Below, in pieces: positions 57,216 to 64,000 of a stretch of DNA of 64,000 nt. Origin of the DNA: Conchocele bisecta (lineage: Eukaryota; Mollusca; Bivalvia; Lucinida; Thyasiridae); assembly GCA_029237695.1 (NCBI GenBank), contig CM055272.1, forward strand, positions 11,396,042 through 11,460,041, in the 5' to 3' direction. Made by a program: the position numbers and the translations under genes. How positions within the stretch are numbered: the stretch's first letter is position 1; every line of letters begins with the position of its first letter. The notes beneath the pieces are model-generated. The model saw only the letters and a program-made list of their open reading frames with translations, ran no database searches and was not told the origin of the DNA.

Positions 57216-60200
57216 ACCAAAATTCTTGTGTGGCACAAGATCTAGTCTACTGCGTCAGTGGTGGCAAGAAATGGACTCCAAAACATGTTGGTCTTGCAAG
57301 TACTCTTCATCAAGCTACACGGTCAAAAGACTTAGTACGATTATTCAACAAGGCAGGGCATTGCCTGAGTTATGAACAGGTGTTGCAAGTAGACACTTCC
57401 TTGGCTGAGAACAATCTCAAATCAATGGACCAAGCAACTGGTGCCGTCATTCCACCAAACATTGTGCCAATTTGTGGCAAATAAATTCATCCACTACACC
57501 TGTGATAACATTGACATCCTTGATGAAACACTTGATGGAAAGAATACTTTCCATGCAACTAAAATGGCAGCATGGCAACGAGGCCAAACAATTGATGTTT
57601 CTCTTAAAAATCTCGCGCTATCCACAAGACATACTTTGATTGTGCCCAATGCCCTGGAGGAGCTGCATCCTGTCAGTATAAATCATGGAACATGCAAGCC
57701 AATATTCACAGCACCCGTCGACGAAGCATGCTTCAGCTAATCTGAGGAGGACAATGAGTATGCAAGAAAAGCAAAAGCTACAGAACTAGCTTCTTCTTGC
57801 GCCGTCAAAATTCAGAGATAAAATCTTCTTGGACAGTATTCAATCAGTCATTGTCATCAGAGGAACCAGAACAGACGGCAGTAGGATATTTGCATATAAT
57901 CCTTGCTCCCGCTCATGAATTGGATACTTTTAATACCACCTTGAAGAGATGCATGGCAATATCTTCACATTTTGGACAGGAACATACAGTCCTCACAGTC
58001 GACCAAGCGCTGTACTGCATACTTATGGAGCTAAAGTGGTCTGTTCCAGAATACCAGGATAAGTTAATACCTCGCCTTGGTGGCCTTCACGTATCGATAA
58101 ACTTCCTCAAGGCGATATATCATATGAATGGTTCCGGACTAGCTGAAGTGTGGGTGGAGAGTGGACTACTCGGACAAGGCACTGTAGAACGTGTTTTGAC
58201 AGGAAATGCATACAACAAAGCTTTGACTTTGCCAAAACTGACTTTGCAAGCTCGGTGGCGTCTCCTTATGTCAAGCATTCTCTTCTTTGTTGCAAAGGCG
58301 GACGAGGACTGCCATGTTTGCATTTCCAGGATGGCTGCTGATGACGACCCGCAGAATATTCCTGAACTGATAACATTTCTGGATCAGAAAAAGTTCAGGA
58401 AGTTCCTGGATGAATTAGTTGAGAGTAGATCTAATGATGTGAACTTCAGCTTCTGGTGGCAATATATGTACATGGTCGCAATACTGCTGCAATACACTCG
58501 AGCTCAGCGTGATGGCATCTGGAATTTCGATCTTTACTCGTTCAGTCTGATGTTGCCCTACTTCAATCGGTATGACCACCTGAACTATGCACGATGGGGT
58601 CCAGTGTATCTAGTGGAGATGCACCAGCTTCCAGAGCCAGTTTTAACAGAGTTCCAAAGAGGCAATTTTGTTGTCAAGAGATCTGCTCACAAGTTCAGCC
58701 AAGTAGATCCTGACCAGGCCATGGAATGGATAAACGGCACAGGCAAAAAAGGAGGTGGTATCATTCGTATCACCAAGACGACATCAGCTCTGTGCAGGTG
58801 GACACTCTCCTTTAACCTGATATAGCACATAGCAGTACAACCACATGGATGTACAGTCTCCACCGTGGGAGTACAGACCTTACTTTCCACTTTCCAAGGA
58901 TTCAGTGTGTTCTCATCTGTATCACATCCAGGTATGTTGCAAAACATTGTTACGAAGCACCTAGCAACAGAGTCAATTCAAGAATCACTACTACGTGCCA
59001 ATGAGCTTGGACAAGAAGTCAAGACATTTGTTCAGGACAAGTTGATCATGGCTGAGCAATGTGATAAGCCAGATGTTTCATTCCATGAACCTCTGCGCAG
59101 GAATAACGCCCCGACATTTGTCACTTTATATGAAGTGGTTAAACACACAAAGGACAAAGACAAGAAAACTGTTCTGAAGGCAGACAGAAATTTCCTCCAA
59201 CGTCTAATTGCTGCCTATGAGGCGGATCGGTACACTACCTACGCACTGGACACAAGTCGGTACTTGCTAACGTGATAACAGAAGACATAGACTGTCCCGA
59301 GACAATTCAACTTCATCACACATCATCTTGCCTTATCATTGATGGACAAGCATTGGTAGTAGCTCTTGGAAAGCCTGATGATGCTGTGACCTTTGGAGAT
59401 CTGGCCGACACGTACGTAAAAACAGTGATTAAACCAGGTTCCAAATATCAAAGAATTGATATTGTGTTCGACAGATACAGGGAAGAAACAATCAAGGATA
59501 CAACAGAACACGGCGAAATAAAGCATCACGGCCAATAAGATGGCTTGTGGAAGGTCGTGATGTACCTCTTCCAAAGAACTGGTCAAATTTTCTGTCACTA
59601 GCTGATAATAAAGCAGATCTAGCACATTTCTTGTCTGAGGAACTGTGTTCCCAGGCGCCTAAGAATAAAGAAAGTGTAGTTGCCGGTGGATTTAGAGAGG
59701 AAATCGAGGTCAAGTCATCAAAAGGTACAACTGGTTTGACACCTCTGTAATCCACACATGAAGAAGCGGACACACGATTGGTGCTGCATGCCGTCCACAG
59801 CCAGTTTAATACAGTTGTTGTGTCTTCCAGGGACATTGATACTCTCCTGCTTCTGGTGTCCCACTTTCAACGTATGCAATGTGAGCATCTGGATGATGTC
59901 GGGCACATCTAATAAATGGCGGTATATACCCATTGATGCAGTTTTCAACAAACTACCAAGAGGCTCAGCAGCATCCTTGCTAGCATTTCACGCATTAACT
60001 GGGTATGACACCACCTCGTACATCGCGAATCACACCAAACGATCATCATGGACGGTCTTCGAAGAGCACCATGAATTGCTGAAGAACTTTGGCATTGGTG
60101 AACTCACAGAGGAAACCATCAAATCTTCAGAAACATTTGTCTGCAGAATATACAATGTGTACAGAACAGACTCTGTTGATGCAGCACGGCAATCATTGTT

Positions 60201-60541
60201 CTCCAAGATGGGCAAACCAGAAGCCATGGCCCCAACAAGTGATGCGCTCCGTTTCCATTTGATGAGAGTACACTATCAAGCGATGATATGGAGGAATGCC
60301 CATTTCCCCACACCTGAGCTCCCTGCACCGTCTGAAATGGGATGGAGACTTGGGGAATCAGGACTGCAGCCCATACTGATGGCATTTAGTCCCATTCCAG
60401 ACAGATGCCTCGAGATGGTAGCCTGTGCAGGTCGGAAACAATGCAAGATTTAACCCTGCAAATGCCGGAAATCAGGATTACGATGCACGCCAATGTGTGC
60501 ATGCAGCAACAGATTGATGATCAGATTCATTGCATGAATAC
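57216..60541 (+). pseudogene. Decayed gene of a large transposon-associated family with PIN/FEN-like C-terminal motifs
   Basis: Intronless coding remnant in at least six fragments and three frames. Landmarks in order: CVSGGKKWTPKHVGLA (57260), CDNIDILDETLDGK (57499), a 342-codon open frame 57797-58825 (VTVDQALYCILMELKW-like segment; LGGLHVSINFLKAIYHMNG; VESGLLGQGTVERVL; DHLNYARWGPVYLVEM; KKGGGIIRITKT), then SFHEPLRRNNAPTF (59085), TSSCLIIDGQALVVALGKP (59320), VFDRYREETIKDTT, DVPLPKNWSNFLSLADNKAD (59560), HEEADTRLVLHAV, a VVVSSRDIDTLLLLV segment (59815) and FHALTGYDTTSYI (59980). A TAA at about 60451 precedes a cysteine-rich tail (CKCRKSGLRC, CACS). The order EAD, D-x-D, G-x-D-T resembles the acidic residues of PIN/FEN-type nucleases. 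I remember the family as common in marine invertebrates but not its accepted name; an Academ-type relation is a guess. Around 59240 some 40 residues seem missing. Confidence 0.75.
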
Positions 60542-61559
60542 AATGTGATTTGCCTAAAAGATGTTAGGCATTCCTGAAAACTGTTTATGCTAACTGAAAT
60601 TTGTTCACGTAGCAGCATGATAGAACTTTGTATAGTAGGACAAAAATCAGACTGGATGGATTCGTGTATATAATTGACACTTTGTCGATAGTTTTTTGTT
60701 GTCTTAAATGAAAATGACTATTTCTCATATTTAAAAGAATAGCGTGAAAATTTAACTTTAACTTGCTTAGAACTAGAGATGGATTCTGGATGAGCATAGT
60801 TTATGATTACAGACTAGCAACTTTAACTTGTATATTTTATTAATAAACAGCTGTAACCCTGTAAACCTTAAAGAAAGTGCTTCAAATATGTCTTAATCAT
60901 TTTTCTTGACCCTCAAAACATAGGTCTAGACATCTCATTTGTCAAGTTTGCCTGCATAATAATAAAGTTACAGCAGAAAATATTTTTGTTTTGGTAATGG
61001 CTGTAGCTATTAGCATAATAATAGATTTTTGGCATTTTGCAAACTGTATTAGCCTGTACCTTTGATCTATTGCTCAAGGGACATTTCTAAGATGCATACA
61101 TGTGAACAATGTGCATTTATTTAGATGGTATAGTAGTGCCTGTCCCAAGAAAGTGCCCAAAATTGTCAATTTGGCAGCCATTTTGTTTATGCTAATTAGA
61201 TGATCAAAAACTCAAAATTCAGCTTGGGAACCGGGCTAGTCGAATTTGGCATACATTAATCATGTTAAAAAGTCAGGTTCCCAACTTTTACTAAAAAATG
61301 CTTCTAGGATGCACATGTATAAGAAATACGTCTAGACTATCAACAATTGGAACTTGAGGGTCGTAATGGAAATGGCTTTGGCATCCAGAAAATGGCATGA
61401 ATTTAATTTTAACAATTTTATTTTCCGGCGATGACGTTTTTATTTGCGAAATTTAACCCGCACATACACTGTGAACAGTCCCATTTTCACCAGTCTGATC
61501 AATCAGGCACTGGCCAACACTGTGGTTTGGACATTTCTTTGTATATGTAACCGCGTATG

Positions 61560-61742
61560 AATTGTGATTAGGTCGTATTGACAGGATATCAAATATGTTT
61601 CACGGCACCGTGTTTCACGGCACATAGGCACTGCGTTGACGGGATAAAAATTAAATATATGATTAGTGCCGTCCCAAGAAAGCTGTCTAAGGCTCAACCG
61701 AATATATTTTATATTCGACGGCACTAACCATATTACTATATA
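61560..61742. repeat. Family B-related remnant
   Basis: GTATTGACAGGATATCAAAT, GTTTCACGGCACCGTGTTTC and CACTGCGTTGACGGGATAAA match the second block of family B; then GATTAGTGCCGTCCCAAG faces CGACGGCACTAACC around a diverged core. Confidence 0.7.
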
Positions 61743-62325
61743 ATATAATGACGTTCGTAAACAATACAAAGACGTTCGTAGTTCGTACACAATATATAGA
61801 CGTTAGCAAATAATAACACAATATGAGCAAATAAAATAAAGGTGTATGTATATAATATAAATACTTTTGTACACACTATAAAGACGTTAGCAAATAATAA
61901 CACAAAGTAGGCAAATAATATAAAGGTGTGTATAGGCTATATAATATAAAGACGTTCGTACACAATACAAAGACGTTGGTACATAATACAAAGACGTTAG
62001 CAAATAATAACACAATGTGAGCAAATAATATAAAGGTGTGTGCATATAATATAAAGACGTTCGTACACCATATAAAGACGTTAGCAAATAATAACACAAT
62101 GTGAGAAAATAATATAGAGGTGTGTGTATATAATATAAAGACGTTCGTACACCATATAAAGACGTTAGCAAATAATAACACAAAGTAGGCAAATAATATA
62201 AATGTGCGTGTATATGATATAAATACGTTCGTACACAATACAAAGACGTTCGTGCACAATATGAAGACGTTAGCAACTAATAACACAAAATCGGCAAATA
62301 ATATAAATGTGTGTGTATATAATCA
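61742..62325. repeat. Minisatellite, about 107-bp unit, five copies
   Basis: AAGACGTTAGCAAATAATAA followed by CACAATGTGAGCAAATAATA and AAGACGTTCGTACACMATA recurs about every 105-110 bases; the basic word AAGACGTT-GYA also repeats inside units. Minus-strand frames of tyrosine/cysteine-rich repeats are by-products. Confidence 0.9.
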
Positions 62326-62387
62326 CCGCTGGAAGTATGACGAGGCAGTAAAAGCGTTCCATATACATACAGCAAATAAACCACATT

Positions 62388-63850
62388 ATAAGTTATTGTG
62401 ATTCTACAAAGGCTACATGGTGTAATATTGCCCGTCTGGAGGTACGTGAACATACCATCAGACGGACAATATTACACCATATAGCCTGTGTAGAATCACA
62501 ATAACGTATTTGTCATACCGCAGATCATTTATTTGGCCGTATCTCTTATTTTGATCTTTGCGTTTTTTCAGAAATAAAAATAATCCGAGATTCGATTTTC
62601 TACCGTCAGTCTTAATATAAAGGCGTAAATGAACATTTTGATTTTTTATTAAACGAAAACAAACTAAATATGGAGTAAGAAATCCTATCGAAAACGACTT
62701 TATGACAGTTTTTTTATATCGTGTAATTTAATTTATATTCCACTGCTCTATCGATCTGCTCTCCCTTACAAGAATGCGACTGGTTCCCAAACATTCGCTG
62801 TCATTGCTACGACGCATTTCGTGCGTGGAACCCATAGTTTGTGACCTAAATATAGCCGTGTCACGAAGCCAATTGTGTTGAGATTTGAAAACACTAAACG
62901 GGACAGTTTGTGGCATTTTTCGCTCATATTTTGATGAGCGAAGAATATTTATGGAAACATAAACAATAAAGACTGGTTTTGAGTGTACAATTTGTTACTT
63001 TTATTGATCTATTCGGGGTTTTATTGTGCTTAGTGTTTAATAAAAAAACAAAATGTTCATTTACGCCTTTATATTAAAGGCCCTGAACGGCTCAGTATTA
63101 CAATTTTCCGATTTGTTCAAACACAAAAACATGTTTGGCAACCGATTTAGTACACAAAACTAACATATACTGCCTAATAGATACATCTCAAGTCTTGAGA
63201 TTTACATCTTAATCGCAATGTGAAGACAACAAAAACTTGTTTTGTGTACCACTCAGTGCAAAATGTCAATATTGACAATTTCATTTCCGTAACCCAACCA
63301 CTTCGGCTCGGAAGCGAGTCGATAAACTCCGGCTATCGGAATTCATCGGCCGCGAATCTGTGAGTTGAGGAGTTGACCGAGCATCTATCGGAAAATCGAT
63401 CGGGCTTTGAAACACGCACCTGCTGTTTGTTTATCAACAAATATTGATATTTTCATCGACTACAAACTCATTTTTGTACCAAAATGACTGCAAACAGTTT
63501 CAAAGTGTGTGTAAATAGAAACCTGTTGGATTTATGTGTGGGAAAACCCAATAGGAGGCCAAATTCGGCAACTTGAGCAGTATAGGGGCTTTAAGACTGA
63601 CGGTAGAAAATCGAATCTCGGATTATTTTTCTTCCTGAAAAAACGCAAAGATCAAAAGAAGAGATATGTTTATATGGCCATATAACGGATCTGCGGTATA
63701 ACAAATACGTTATATAATTGTGATTCTACACAGGCTATATGGTGTAATATTGCCCGTCTGGAGGTATGTTCACCCGAGGCGATATCGCCTCGGGTGAACA
63801 TACCTCCAGACGGGCAATGTATAGCCTGTGTAGAATCACAATAACTTATA
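62388..63850. mobile_element. 1.46-kb nested foldback element: hairpins at both ends of long inverted arms
   Basis: Left end hairpin 62388-62510 (GTTATTGTGATTCTACA facing TGTAGAATCACAATAAC). Right end hairpin 63708-63850 has the same outer sequence and an inner stem around CGAGGCGATATCGCCTCG. The segments next to them (62510-62615 and 63595-63708) are inverted copies (AATCCGAGATTCGATTTTCT facing AGAAAATCGAATCTCGGATT). A further inner inverted piece pairs 62612-62640 with 63054-63082 (AAAGGCGTAAATGAACAT). The central part, about 900 bp, has no recognised gene. Confidence 0.85.
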
Positions 63851-64000
63851 TGTGTTCAATAAGTCGGTATGCAGATGATACCAGCAGGGAAATCACACCA
63901 TATGCTATTTTTAGAACATAATAATCACATGTTGGTGCTTTATGTGTACAATTTGGCTTATACACACCACCTGTGTGTATAAATATACACGTGCTGCATC
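63851..64000. other. Window end, nothing recognised
   Basis: A small GTGTATA/TATACAC inverted motif (63944-63976) is the only structure seen. Confidence 0.3.

Larger units (their letters stand above)
56574..61342 (+). mobile_element. 4.8-kb DNA transposon-like element with long terminal inverted repeats
   Basis: The left terminal repeat (about 56574-56836) and the right one (about 61075-61342) are inverted copies over some 260 bp: ATAGACGTATTTCT against AGAAATACGTCTAGA at the ends, then GACTAGCCCGGTTCCCAAGC against GCTTGGGAACCGGGCTAGTC, TAATTAGCATAAACAAAATG, and AATGCACATTGTTCACATGT against ACATGTGAACAATGTGCATT. Between them lies a single decayed gene on the + strand. No target duplication could be fixed. 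Long TIRs around one large gene argue for an autonomous DNA transposon rather than a retrocopy. Confidence 0.75.

Noticed and set aside
56574..61342. Reading the inverted repeats as two chance copies of a dispersed repeat
   Set aside because: The match spans about 260 bp, is symmetric about one intronless gene, and its outer limits coincide; a TIR element is simpler, though a genome search is needed.
61876..62286. Tyrosine/cysteine-rich repeated frames, at first like a membrane protein
   Set aside because: They come from the 107-bp minisatellite and exist in two frames at once.

Overview
This is animal nuclear DNA, most likely from a bivalve mollusc. Pointers are long AT-rich introns, GC-rich small exons, no operons, many foldback MITEs, the dispersed repeat that opens with AGCTCACCTGAGC (familiar from bivalve genomes), a tRNA-headed SINE, and decayed Ty3/gypsy, non-LTR and DNA-transposon genes. 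The taxon is inferred from repeats and gene families; no search was run.

One host gene can be supported. It is on the + strand and enters from the left. Seven exons (154-294, 4747-4884, 7947-8075, 21912-22037, 28849-29001, 29253-29384, 34275-34409) each encode one complete six-cysteine, EB-like / EGF-like module. Every exon is a multiple of three and phase 1 at both ends, so the gene grew by exon duplication and any internal exon can be skipped without a frameshift. A short terminal exon may lie at 39772-39836 (weak).

The introns are unusual. Exon 3 is touched on both sides by tandem arrays: on its left (5.8-7.95 kb) about 60 copies of its own 3' splice site plus first codons, on its right (8.08-9.99 kb) about 40 copies of a 47-bp unit whose first, diverged unit contains its 5' splice site. 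The intron before exon 5 is nearly filled (22.4-28.8 kb) by a third array of about 31-bp units. Arrays 2 and 3 share the core CTGGRGAAATGGGGCTTA, which is the terminal repeat of a dispersed MITE also present at 318-765, 3.1-3.7 kb, 10.0-10.2 kb and 37.7 kb. The end of exon 4 with its donor is duplicated in tandem (53 bp). Exon 7 follows directly on a foldback element built of 21-bp units.

Region by region: 1-5.8 kb, exons 1-2, MITEs, a jockey/CR1-like LINE tail and a 39-bp minisatellite; 5.8-10 kb, exon 3 between arrays; 10-21 kb, dispersed repeats around a minus-strand island with a decayed zinc-finger/TatD-like hydrolase gene and an internally deleted Ty3/gypsy gag remnant; 21.9-34.4 kb, exons 4-7 and array 3; 34.4-50.2 kb, dense nested foldback elements and a 993-bp tandem duplication; 50.2-56.5 kb, mostly unrecognised AT-rich sequence; 56.57-61.34 kb, a 4.8-kb element with terminal inverted repeats of about 260 bp around a decayed gene of a widespread large invertebrate protein family with PIN/FEN-like C-terminal motifs; 61.5-64 kb, a 107-bp minisatellite and a 1.46-kb nested foldback element.

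The best candidates for something undescribed are the array made of repeated 3' splice sites, the MITE-seeded satellites at exon borders, and the long-TIR transposon carrying the PIN-like family.
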